NCBI GenBank assembly: GCA_004535785.1 | Contig: SPIB01000001.1 | Location: forward strand, 105,033 to 169,032 | Source of the DNA: Gammaproteobacteria bacterium LSUCC0112 | GTDB taxonomy: Bacteria > Pseudomonadota > Gammaproteobacteria > Pseudomonadales > Pseudohongiellaceae | Length of the DNA: 64,000 bases | Reading direction: 5' to 3' | In this document: in pieces, positions 17,596 to 25,049 of the stretch | Layout: every line of letters starts with the position of its first letter | Numbering within the stretch: the first letter of the stretch is position 1 | The notes under the pieces: generated by a model | What the model saw: only the letters and a program-made list of their open reading frames with translations | What the model was told of the DNA's origin: nothing | Database searches by the model: none | Made by a program: the position numbers and the translations under genes

Positions 17596-17623
17596 GTTCG
17601 GGCGGCGCATCATACGCCCGAAC
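17596..17623. repeat. Hairpin downstream of ppc
   Basis: GTTCGGGCG and CGCCCGAAC form a perfect 9-bp stem with a 10-nt loop, between the ppc stop and the antiporter start. There is no T-run on the minus strand, so it may stabilise the ppc mRNA 3' end rather than terminate transcription intrinsically. Confidence 0.5.
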
Positions 17624-17666
17624 AAACGCGGCGAACAGCGGGTCTGCACACATAAAATGCAATCAA

Positions 17667-20234
17667 TCAGGCGGAATTTCTCGCCGCGTTGATATTGCCA
17701 AACATGGTGCGTACCACCATCTTTTCATACAGTGCCAATCGCTCGGCATCCTGATGACCGCGCATCTCGCGCACTCGAATCAGGGCATACTGCTGGATCA
17801 TCAGCAGGGGCAATACCACGCGCTCGCGCAGCTGAATACTCAAGCGCGTGCGGGGATTATCATCCAGCAGTTGCGTCTGGCCGGCAACTTTCAAGACCAT
17901 GTCTCGACTGAGGCAGTACTCATCATAAATATCCTGCCAGAACGCACCAAATCGTGGGTCACTTTGCATATAGCGGGTGAGCTCAAAATTGGTTTTACTC
18001 ATGCTTTGCATACTGTTGGAAATTAACGCCCGGAAAAATCGCGAGCGTTGATACAGATCCTTGCAGGCATCGAGCCGCCCGAGATCTTCTTCATTTTTCA
18101 GGGCAGTACCCAGACCATAAAATCCCGGTACGTTCTGCTTGAGCTGGCTCCACGCGCCAACAAAGGGGATGGCGCGCAGATCTTCAAAACGCATGACACC
18201 GGCGCCGCGTTTGGACGGGCGACTGCCAATATTGGCCATGGCGTAATAGTTTAATGTGCTCATTTCCTCCAGATAGGGCAGGAACAGCGGATGCTGTTTG
18301 AAGGCTTCGTATTTCTGATAACTGCACTCGGCCAGCTCGCGCATCAGGTTGCGCTGCAAATCATCGAGCTCGCGATCGGCACGGTCAATCAGGTTGTTTT
18401 CCAGTCCCGCCGTCATCAACTGTCCAAGATTGTGAGCCGCCGCCGTCTTGATGCCATAGTGCGAACTGATGGTCTGCCCCTGCACAGTCATCTGAATCTG
18501 GTTGCTTTCAATGTTTTTGCCGTGAGCCGCATAAAACAAATAGGAATCACCGCCGCCTCTGGCCGGTGGGCCGCCCCGGCCATCAAAAAAGATCACTTCC
18601 ACGCCGGCCTCACGCGAGATGGCCGTGATAGTTTCCTTGGCAGAATAAATCGCCCAGTTTGCCATCATGTAACCACCGTCCTTGGTGCCATCGGAAAAGC
18701 CCAGCATGACGGTCTGTCGGCGGCGCCGGTGCGCTAAATGCGCTTGATAATCCGGGTGGGCATAAAGGCTGGACATGGACTCAGCGCTGCCGCGCAAATC
18801 ATTCACCGTCTCAAACAACGGCACCACATCAACCGTGATGGGTGAATCTGCCCATCCACAAAGCCTGAACAGCGCAAACACCCGCGCAATGTCAACGGGC
18901 CCACGGCAGTTGCTGATGATGTAGCGATGCGCACCGCGTTCACCGTTAACAGCCTGAATCTGCTGAATCACCCGCATGGACTCGAGGGTGTCGCGAATGA
19001 CAGGATCGTCGGACACCTCACTGGCAATCTCGCCCGAGCAGGCAAACAGACAATCCAGCTGCTGTGACTCCGTCAACTGGTCAAAGTCATCTGGCAGTAT
19101 GCCCGGATGAACAGCACACACAGCATTCAAACTGCGGGCAATAACGCGGCTGTCCTGTCGAATGTCGATGCTGGCGAAATGCAACCCAAACAGGGTGACC
19201 TTGCGCCGGAACGATTGCAGTTGCTCGATGTACATGGACTGGAAATGCGTTTTTACCAGCGCTTCCGCGCGATCCAGCGTGTCGAATATCTCTGCCAGAC
19301 TGACTTCTGTGCGATCGTGCTTTTCTACCAACCCATCGTGAATGCGTTTTTCCAGCTTATCCAGCATGTCGTAGACGCCGGCAAAGGTCAGCCGCCGCTT
19401 GATCAGGCGCAGGTCGTGGTAGTAACACTGCAAAATCGTGAAGCGTAATTTGGTGGCAACCTGCAATGTGGTGGCAGTATTCACAAACGGGTTGCCATCA
19501 CGATCACCGCCCGGCCAGAAGCCAATACTGACCAACTCACTGTTGGCATTGATCTGCCCGGGAAAACGCGCCGCCAGCGGATCGACCAACTCACCAATGG
19601 CCGGATAAAAAATATTGCCCAGATACCAGGTCAGCAATACAGCCTCATCAAAGGGTGTGGGTTTCTTTTTCTGGAAAAAAGGTGTGTTGCCCAGTTGCTG
19701 CAACAAATCCCGAACCGACGCCGCACGGGCATTGGAAATGGCATCGGTCAGATCTGAAATGATTGCCAACACCTGACCGGGATAAAACTGTGTCGGGTGT
19801 GCGGTCAACACCACTCGCACACCAAAACTTTGCAGCAGATTGGCCAGTTTGTCAGACTGCCCTTCGTCGGCGGCGCGATCACTCAGACGCATCAACGAAT
19901 TTTTGTTACCTAACTGATGGATTCGGCTGTACGCCGCATCTTCCAATGCATCAATAAGCACCACCTGGCGCTCCACGTACTGGATGATTTTAAACAGAAA
20001 CTGGATGCGCTCATGCTCACTGAAATGCGGGCGGTGTTGCGAGAAAAAATCGTTAATGATGCTGACGGGTGAATCGCCCTGCTGCAAACCATCTTCACAA
20101 GATTCATTGAGCAGCGGCAGTAAAGTCCCGGTCTGCTCAATCGCATCAAGGGGCAGCGTCAGAAATAAACTACTGTAGAGTTGAAAATTCAACGCTACCA
20201 ACTCTTCAAACAATCGTGCGCCCTGATCTGTCAT
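17667..20234 (-). CDS. ppc: Phosphoenolpyruvate carboxylase (divergent class)
   Basis: 855 aa from ATG 20234, preceded by the strong AAAGGAG; the frame extends 11 codons further upstream without such a site. It makes oxaloacetate from PEP and bicarbonate. Visible catalytic segments are VVLTAHPTQFYPG (the His of HPT), MLGFSDGTKDGGYMMANW, FDGRGGPPARGGG and GSRPSKRGAG. The usual HPTE is HPTQ and the C-terminal QNTG of the enterobacterial enzyme is replaced by RNSA, marking a divergent PEPC class rather than the E. coli type. It is followed by a hairpin at 17596-17623. The MFS transporter gene lies directly upstream on the same strand. Confidence 0.93.
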   Translation of the reverse strand: MTDQGARLFEELVALNFQLYSSLFLTLPLDAIEQTGTLLPLLNESCEDGLQQGDSPVSIINDFFSQHRPHFSEHERIQFLFKIIQYVERQVVLIDALEDAAYSRIHQLGNKNSLMRLSDRAADEGQSDKLANLLQSFGVRVVLTAHPTQFYPGQVLAIISDLTDAISNARAASVRDLLQQLGNTPFFQKKKPTPFDEAVLLTWYLGNIFYPAIGELVDPLAARFPGQINANSELVSIGFWPGGDRDGNPFVNTATTLQVATKLRFTILQCYYHDLRLIKRRLTFAGVYDMLDKLEKRIHDGLVEKHDRTEVSLAEIFDTLDRAEALVKTHFQSMYIEQLQSFRRKVTLFGLHFASIDIRQDSRVIARSLNAVCAVHPGILPDDFDQLTESQQLDCLFACSGEIASEVSDDPVIRDTLESMRVIQQIQAVNGERGAHRYIISNCRGPVDIARVFALFRLCGWADSPITVDVVPLFETVNDLRGSAESMSSLYAHPDYQAHLAHRRRRQTVMLGFSDGTKDGGYMMANWAIYSAKETITAISREAGVEVIFFDGRGGPPARGGGDSYLFYAAHGKNIESNQIQMTVQGQTISSHYGIKTAAAHNLGQLMTAGLENNLIDRADRELDDLQRNLMRELAECSYQKYEAFKQHPLFLPYLEEMSTLNYYAMANIGSRPSKRGAGVMRFEDLRAIPFVGAWSQLKQNVPGFYGLGTALKNEEDLGRLDACKDLYQRSRFFRALISNSMQSMSKTNFELTRYMQSDPRFGAFWQDIYDEYCLSRDMVLKVAGQTQLLDDNPRTRLSIQLRERVVLPLLMIQQYALIRVREMRGHQDAERLALYEKMVVRTMFGNINAARNSA

Positions 20235-20271
20235 ACAACTCCTTTCAGACCTAGTCGTGTCGTACATTTTC

Positions 20272-21534
20272 TCAGGTAACTGGGGAAGCAGTACCGTGTG
20301 GTGCCGGGTTTGCCGGGTACGAAAAATTGATCAACACCAGCGCCACCAGAACATACAGGGCGCAACTTCCATACAAACCCGCCGCTGTGACACCACTATC
20401 TATGAAATAGCCAAACAGCACTGGCGCAACGGACGTGGACAACACCATCACCGACATGTTCATCGCCCTGATAGATCCCAGTTTACGCGTCCCGTAGATT
20501 TCAGGCCAGAGTGAACCGGTAATGGGCGGGCTGCTCCCGGCGGAGATGCCCAGGCAAACCATCATCAGGATGGCTGCCCATGGCCCCGGTACAAACGCCG
20601 CCACCAACATACACAGCAGCAAAGGTATCAAAAACACCGACAGCAACCGTACGCCCTTGTAGCGGTCAACCAGTGCCCCGGTGATCAACGAACTGAGCCA
20701 GTGCACCACGCCATAAACCACAAAACAGGTCGCCAGCCAGCTCAAACTCCAGCCTTTGCTGTCGGCCAGAAAATTCTGATGAATAAAAATTCCGGTGATC
20801 AGAAATGGGTTGGCAATAATGCCCGGCATCGCCAACCAGTATCGGTAATCGCGCAGCACTTCACGCCTGCCGGCAGCATTCGCAGGCTCAGGTGAGTGTG
20901 AGGCAGCATTGGACGTCAGCGGATCAGGCAGACTGGTTTCAGGCGCGGCTAACTGTGCGTGTTTGAGCAACCATAACAAGAGTGGCACCAGTAATACCGG
21001 CACAGCCAACGCCAACCCTAAAAACGTTGATTGCCAACCTATGGCAGCAATCAAGGCAACGGCCATGACCGGCAAGACAATCTCGCCGCCCGGGACTGCA
21101 GACATCGCCACGCTCACCGCTTTGCCGCGTTGCTTGTCAAAATGACGCGTCATGGTGGTGATACCGGTGTGCGGCAACAACGCCTGACCGAACAGTCTCA
21201 GCAGGAAAAATCCCGGCAACAGCATCCACAGACTGTTGGCTTGTGAGAGCACCAACATGGCGCAGGCAAGTCCCGCAGACACCAGCAATGTATAGGTGCG
21301 CAGGCTGACACGATCAATGACCCCGCCCGCCCACACCACGGCGATGGCCGACATCAAGGTACCCAATGAATATGCGCTGCCGTATTCCGCAGCACTGAGT
21401 CCCAAGGTGCGTTGGATATCCGCACCAAACCACGCCACAAAAAAGGACTGGCCAAAATTGCCCCAGAACACCGTCAGAAACCCGAATCCAAGCAGCGCCC
21501 AATGTTGCCTGATAAACGACAGATAACCCGTCAT
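20272..21534 (-). CDS. MFS transporter
   Basis: 420 aa from ATG 21534 (GTG 21543 is possible). It has twelve hydrophobic segments with the MFS order, and the loop-2 region GTLMSAIAVVWAGGVIDR and the half-way cytoplasmic loop (about residues 195-225) are visible. TGALVDRYKGVRLLS is the equivalent motif in the second half. The overall pattern resembles oxalate/formate-type or monocarboxylate-type porters, but the substrate cannot be fixed. It ends 37 bp upstream of the preferred ppc start, so co-transcription with ppc is possible. Confidence 0.88.
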   Translation of the reverse strand: MTGYLSFIRQHWALLGFGFLTVFWGNFGQSFFVAWFGADIQRTLGLSAAEYGSAYSLGTLMSAIAVVWAGGVIDRVSLRTYTLLVSAGLACAMLVLSQANSLWMLLPGFFLLRLFGQALLPHTGITTMTRHFDKQRGKAVSVAMSAVPGGEIVLPVMAVALIAAIGWQSTFLGLALAVPVLLVPLLLWLLKHAQLAAPETSLPDPLTSNAASHSPEPANAAGRREVLRDYRYWLAMPGIIANPFLITGIFIHQNFLADSKGWSLSWLATCFVVYGVVHWLSSLITGALVDRYKGVRLLSVFLIPLLLCMLVAAFVPGPWAAILMMVCLGISAGSSPPITGSLWPEIYGTRKLGSIRAMNMSVMVLSTSVAPVLFGYFIDSGVTAAGLYGSCALYVLVALVLINFSYPANPAPHGTASPVT

Positions 21535-21568
21535 AAAAACCACTCGCTGCCTGAGGCCTCAACGTCTT

Positions 21569-22165
21569 TCACTTCAGCAATTCGTCCAGTGTCAAACCGT
21601 AACTGGGCGCAAACGTTTCCATAAAATATCGCACTTCCGGACTGTTAATGCGCTCAAGTCGCCGACGCACATCTTCCTCGGCTTTGGAGAATTCAGTATT
21701 GCCTGCCTGCACTTCCGCTTTGCATTTCAAATAGGCGCAAATGGTGTCAGCAGCCTTGATGATGGTGTGGACATCATCAGCAAACTCCTCTTCAATCAGC
21801 ACCTTGCGAAAATCTGTTTGCAGTTCGGGTGGCAGCAGGTTCAGCAGCTCGTGGCCGGCCTGTTGTTCTATGGCCTTGTACGCGCGGGTAATTTCCGGTG
21901 AGTGATACTTGATAGGCGACGGCATATCGCCAGTGATCACTTCACTGCAATCGTGATACAGCGCGGCGACTACCACAGCGTTAACGTCCAGCTGTCCATC
22001 AAAGTACCGGTTTTTTACCAGCGCCAGCACGTGGGCAATGGTGGCAACTTCCCAGCTGTGCTCCATCACATTTTCGTTAATGACGTTGCGCTTCATGCCC
22101 CATCGCTGCAGCCAGCGCAGTTTACTGATGTACGCATAAAAATGACTTCGGACAGATTCTGACAT
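21569..22165 (-). CDS. yfbR: 5'-deoxynucleotidase YfbR-like HD protein
   Basis: 198 aa from ATG 22165. The frame is open another 88 codons upstream but that part is not protein-like and overlaps the divergent small-protein gene. The conserved body is SHFYAYISKLRWLQRWGMKRN, then NVMEHSWEVATIAH, ALYHDCSEVITGDMPSPIKY and IIKAADTICAYLKC, giving the HD metal ligands H...HD...D. YfbR dephosphorylates deoxyribonucleoside 5'-monophosphates. It is divergent from a small membrane protein gene. Confidence 0.95.
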   Translation of the reverse strand: MSESVRSHFYAYISKLRWLQRWGMKRNVINENVMEHSWEVATIAHVLALVKNRYFDGQLDVNAVVVAALYHDCSEVITGDMPSPIKYHSPEITRAYKAIEQQAGHELLNLLPPELQTDFRKVLIEEEFADDVHTIIKAADTICAYLKCKAEVQAGNTEFSKAEEDVRRRLERINSPEVRYFMETFAPSYGLTLDELLK

Positions 22166-22328
22166 GAGGGGCAAACAACTCCGTGCGGGAATACCAGAAG
22201 CCATTCTCAGCGTGCTACCCCGTGGAGTCAACCTCTGGCCGACTGCAGTGGGGCCGGCGTCTTGGATGATCGCGTCAGCGCTGCTACTATCATCCCCATC
22301 TACTCCGCTTCGAGCACAGCCAAACGCA

Positions 22329-22652
22329 ATGAACAATTTACCAGAGCAACACCAGGGTGCCCTTTTGCAACGTCTGATACGCGGCGACTTTGGTCTGGCA
22401 TTAACGTACTGGACACTTTTCCTGACCATGTCATTGGTATTTTTTGTGTTGGGCAGCGCCGCCGTTGCCGATGAAGACTGGTCACGTTATTCAACCATGC
22501 TGATCGCACTGATTGGGTGGACGTTTTTGTTGCTGGTCGGGGTCAAACGCGGATTCAAGGGCCAGGATCCTGGCAAAGCGCTCGGGCGTATCGCCATGTT
22601 GTTTCTGTTATTGGTGATGACCAACGCGCTGGCGACACTGAGCTTTATTTAG
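22329..22652 (+). CDS. Small hypothetical membrane protein
   Basis: 107 aa. No family recognised. Three hydrophobic segments (about residues 24-44, 58-76 and 88-106) are separated by the short hydrophilic stretches VADEDWSRYST and KRGFKGQDPGK; the N-terminus is hydrophilic (NNLPEQHQGALLQRL). ATG 22329 is the first Met where the sequence becomes protein-like; the frame is open to 22164. It lies between yfbR (divergent) and an XRE regulator (convergent, 4-bp overlap of stops). Confidence 0.6.
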   Translation: MNNLPEQHQGALLQRLIRGDFGLALTYWTLFLTMSLVFFVLGSAAVADEDWSRYSTMLIALIGWTFLLLVGVKRGFKGQDPGKALGRIAMLFLLLVMTNALATLSFI

Positions 22653-23017
22653 ACTCGAGCGTTGGTTTTTTTATGCTTGCGGACTGGCTGCTTGCCCTGA
22701 TCAGTGGCGGCGACACTCTCATCTGAGGCGGCGGCGCCTTCAACGCGCGTTTCATGGATCATGGGTGCACCGGCACCCCGGCGCACAGGTGCTTGATATA
22801 CCCTGATCGAGCCAACCGGCGGGAATAACTCCGCCACATCAATATGAAAAGTCTGGCACAACATCTCCAACGTCTCCAGCGTGACGTTCTGTTCCTCATT
22901 CTCAATGCGCATGATGGACGACTGCGCCAATCCTGTTTTTCGGGCAAAAGCACGCTGCGGCATGCTGCCGCGACGCTGCCGGATAAATGCTGCCAATCTT
23001 GAACGCAAGTGAACCAT
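22649..23017 (-). CDS. XRE family regulator
   Basis: 122 aa. The Cro/CI HTH spans about residues 8-62: RLAAFIRQRRGSMPQRAFARKTGLAQSSIMRIENEEQNVTLETLEMLCQTFHI. The C-terminal 60 residues are low in order, basic at the end (KQPVRKHKKT), and match no domain I recognise. The start codon lies inside one of two AACC-N6-GGTT palindromes, suggesting negative autoregulation. It is divergent from the AbgT transporter gene (about 310 bp gap), a plausible target. Confidence 0.88.
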   Translation of the reverse strand: MVHLRSRLAAFIRQRRGSMPQRAFARKTGLAQSSIMRIENEEQNVTLETLEMLCQTFHIDVAELFPPVGSIRVYQAPVRRGAGAPMIHETRVEGAAASDESVAATDQGKQPVRKHKKTNARV

Positions 23018-23055
23018 ACATGGTTTATACTGCTGTTAACGAACCACAAGCGGTT
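23012..23055. promoter_or_regulatory. Tandem AACC-N6-GGTT operators, XRE/AbgT region
   Basis: AACCATACATGGTT (23012-23025, a perfect palindrome covering the xre start codon) and AACCACAAGCGGTT (23042-23055) share the pattern AACC-N6-GGTT. They lie 30 bp apart start to start, about three helical turns. This is the expected form of a dimer-binding operator pair for the XRE protein encoded here. Confidence 0.6.
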
Positions 23056-23111
23056 CAAACGCGTTATACGAATCTGCCAGCAGGAAGCAACGGTCCGGTC
23101 GGAAGGCAGGG

Positions 23112-23157
23112 GAATGCAGTATCGGTTGTTCAGTCAGGAACAGCTGTTGCTGCATTC
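23112..23157. promoter_or_regulatory. Nested stem-loops in the AbgT upstream region
   Basis: GAATGCAG (23112-23119) pairs with CTGCATTC (23150-23157), and inside it GTTGTTC (23125-23131) pairs with GAACAGC (23138-23144; one G-U) around AGTCAG. It lies about 170 nt upstream of the AbgT start. The rest of the 23018-23328 gap shows no gene. It may be a structured leader or a terminator-like element; no known riboswitch is recognised. Confidence 0.35.
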
Positions 23158-23328
23158 TCCCGACCACCCGCTTCTCATTATGTCGTCTCTCTCCCCCTAC
23201 CCCTTGCAGCACACGAGGTTTGCCGCACAGCCATGCCTGCATTATGCTTGCGGTGATCTGTGCCCGATGGCACACAAAAAAATCGACAAACACGTCGCAA
23301 AACGACAACAAAACAAAAGGACCTCACA

Positions 23329-24906
23329 ATGGCACAAACCCCCACGTCCGGTGAAAAACCCAAGGGCATCCTTGGCTGGATTGAAGACACCGGCAACCGA
23401 CTGCCTGATCCGGTGTTTATCTTTTTCTGGTTGATTGGCGGGGTCATTGTGATCAGCGTCATCGCATCACTGATGGGAGTGTCCGCGATACATCCCACGC
23501 AGGTGCAAGCCGATGGCAGCCCGGTCATTGTGTTGTCGGCCAGCCTTTTGTCTGCGGAAAATCTGCAGCGACTGCTGACACAAATGCCAACCACATTTGC
23601 GCACTTTCATCCGCTGGGCTATGTGCTGCTTGTGATGCTAGGCGCTGGTGTGGCAGAACGTAGCGGCTTGTTTGCGACAGCGATGAGCAGCGCGGTGAAA
23701 AAAGCACCATTGGCCCTGTTAACGCCGGTTGTGGCACTACTGGCGATGCTAGGCAATCTCGCTGCAGACGCGGCTTATGTGGTCTTGATTCCATTGGCAG
23801 GGGTGGTGTTTGCAGCCGCAGGCCGCCATCCGATAGCCGGTATCGCCGCAGCGTTTGCCGGTGTTTCAGGCGGATTCTCCGCCAATCTGATTCCCGGCCA
23901 ACTCGATGCATTATTGTTCGGCATCACGGAAGCCGCGGTGGTGACACTCGATCAGGGTTGGGTTATGAACATCGCAGGCAACTGGTTTTTTATTGCTGCC
24001 ATGGTGTTTGTTTACCTGCCAGTCATCTGGTATGTCACCGATAAAATTATTGAACCCAGGCTGGGTTCTGCCAAAACAATCATTGCCAACAACAGTGTTG
24101 GACTCAGCACCCGCGAAGACAGCACGCTGACCGCTGCAGAACAGGCCGGATTGCGTCGCGCAGGTTGGGCTGCACTGGGTATTGTGTTGCTGTGGCTGGT
24201 GCTGTGTTTTGCACCGGGCACCCCGTTGATTAACGAGGAAGCAGGTGTGGCGCGTTTGCAGCCGTTTTATCAATCCCTAGTCGCGGCTTTTTTCCTGTTA
24301 TTCCTGGCGACAGGTTGGGCCTACGGATCCGCGGCAGGCACCGTTAAAAACCATCGCGATGTAGTCAGCATGATGTCGGGTGCCATGGGTGATCTGGCCT
24401 ACTATCTGGTATTGGCGTTTGCTGCTGCGCACTTTGTCGCCATGTTTAATTGGTCTAACCTTGGGTTGATTTTCGCGATTAATGGCGCGGACATGATTCG
24501 CTCGGCTGAATTGCCGATGCCCATGTTGATTGCCTTGATCATCCTGCTGACCGCGTCGATCAACCTGTTTATTGGATCTGCAAGCGCCAAATGGGCATTG
24601 CTGGCGCCTGTGCTGGTGCCGATGATGATGCTGCTGGGTGTCAGCCCGGAGATGACCACTGCCGCCTACCGGGTCGGTGACGGCGCAACCAATATCATTA
24701 CACCACTGATGCCTTATTTCCCGCTGATTCTGGCGTTTTGCCAGCGCTGGAACAAAGAATTTGGCTTGGGATCACTTGCCGCTACCATGATTCCCTACAG
24801 CATCTGGCTGATGATTACGGGAATGGTGCTGGCGATGATATGGATTGGTTTGGGTTTACCGCTGGGGCCAGGCGTGGGCAGTGGTTATGAGTTGCAGGTG
24901 AATTAA
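23329..24906 (+). CDS. AbgT family transporter
   Basis: 525 aa from ATG 23329, preceded by AAAAGGA; the frame is open to 23260. The AbgT pattern is clear: GWIEDTGNRLPDPVFIFFWLIGGV at the start, the membrane hairpin region HFHPLGYVLLVMLGAGVAERSG, FIGSASAKWALLAPVLVPMMM, and YRVGDGATNIITPLMPYFPLIL. Family members import p-aminobenzoyl-glutamate (AbgT) or export sulfonamide antimetabolites (MtrF); both have been reported. It is possibly controlled by the divergent XRE protein. A 21-bp-arm hairpin lies just after its stop. Confidence 0.95.
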   Translation: MAQTPTSGEKPKGILGWIEDTGNRLPDPVFIFFWLIGGVIVISVIASLMGVSAIHPTQVQADGSPVIVLSASLLSAENLQRLLTQMPTTFAHFHPLGYVLLVMLGAGVAERSGLFATAMSSAVKKAPLALLTPVVALLAMLGNLAADAAYVVLIPLAGVVFAAAGRHPIAGIAAAFAGVSGGFSANLIPGQLDALLFGITEAAVVTLDQGWVMNIAGNWFFIAAMVFVYLPVIWYVTDKIIEPRLGSAKTIIANNSVGLSTREDSTLTAAEQAGLRRAGWAALGIVLLWLVLCFAPGTPLINEEAGVARLQPFYQSLVAAFFLLFLATGWAYGSAAGTVKNHRDVVSMMSGAMGDLAYYLVLAFAAAHFVAMFNWSNLGLIFAINGADMIRSAELPMPMLIALIILLTASINLFIGSASAKWALLAPVLVPMMMLLGVSPEMTTAAYRVGDGATNIITPLMPYFPLILAFCQRWNKEFGLGSLAATMIPYSIWLMITGMVLAMIWIGLGLPLGPGVGSGYELQVN

Positions 24907-24916
24907 TGTGTGCCAA

Positions 24917-24986
24917 AAGCAATCAGGGTGCGGGGGAAGCTCCTCCGCTATTCGCGTCGCTCGCATCCCCCGCACCCTGATTGCTT
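24917..24986. repeat. Hairpin with perfect 21-bp arms between convergent genes
   Basis: The arms at 24917-24937 and 24966-24986 are exact reverse complements (left arm begins AAGCAATCAGGGTGCGGG). The 28-nt loop at 24938-24965 contains CTCCGCTATTCGCGTCGCTC. It lies between the AbgT stop and the copper-monooxygenase stop. No T-run follows on either strand. It could act as a bidirectional mRNA 3'-end structure, or belong to the same general class as the variable-arm hairpins at 45-60 kb; the loop differs from theirs. Confidence 0.75.
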
Positions 24987-25049
24987 AACTTGACTTGCTG
25001 ATTAACGACCTGTCAGATGACCATCATTTCCTGCTTCCTGAACTGATTG

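Noticed and set aside
23009-23434. Open frame MNHTWFILL... in the XRE/AbgT gap
   Set aside because: Overlaps the AbgT gene start in another frame and the operator sites; no ribosome-binding site.
24917-24986. Intrinsic terminator
   Set aside because: No T-run on either strand; reported as a hairpin instead.
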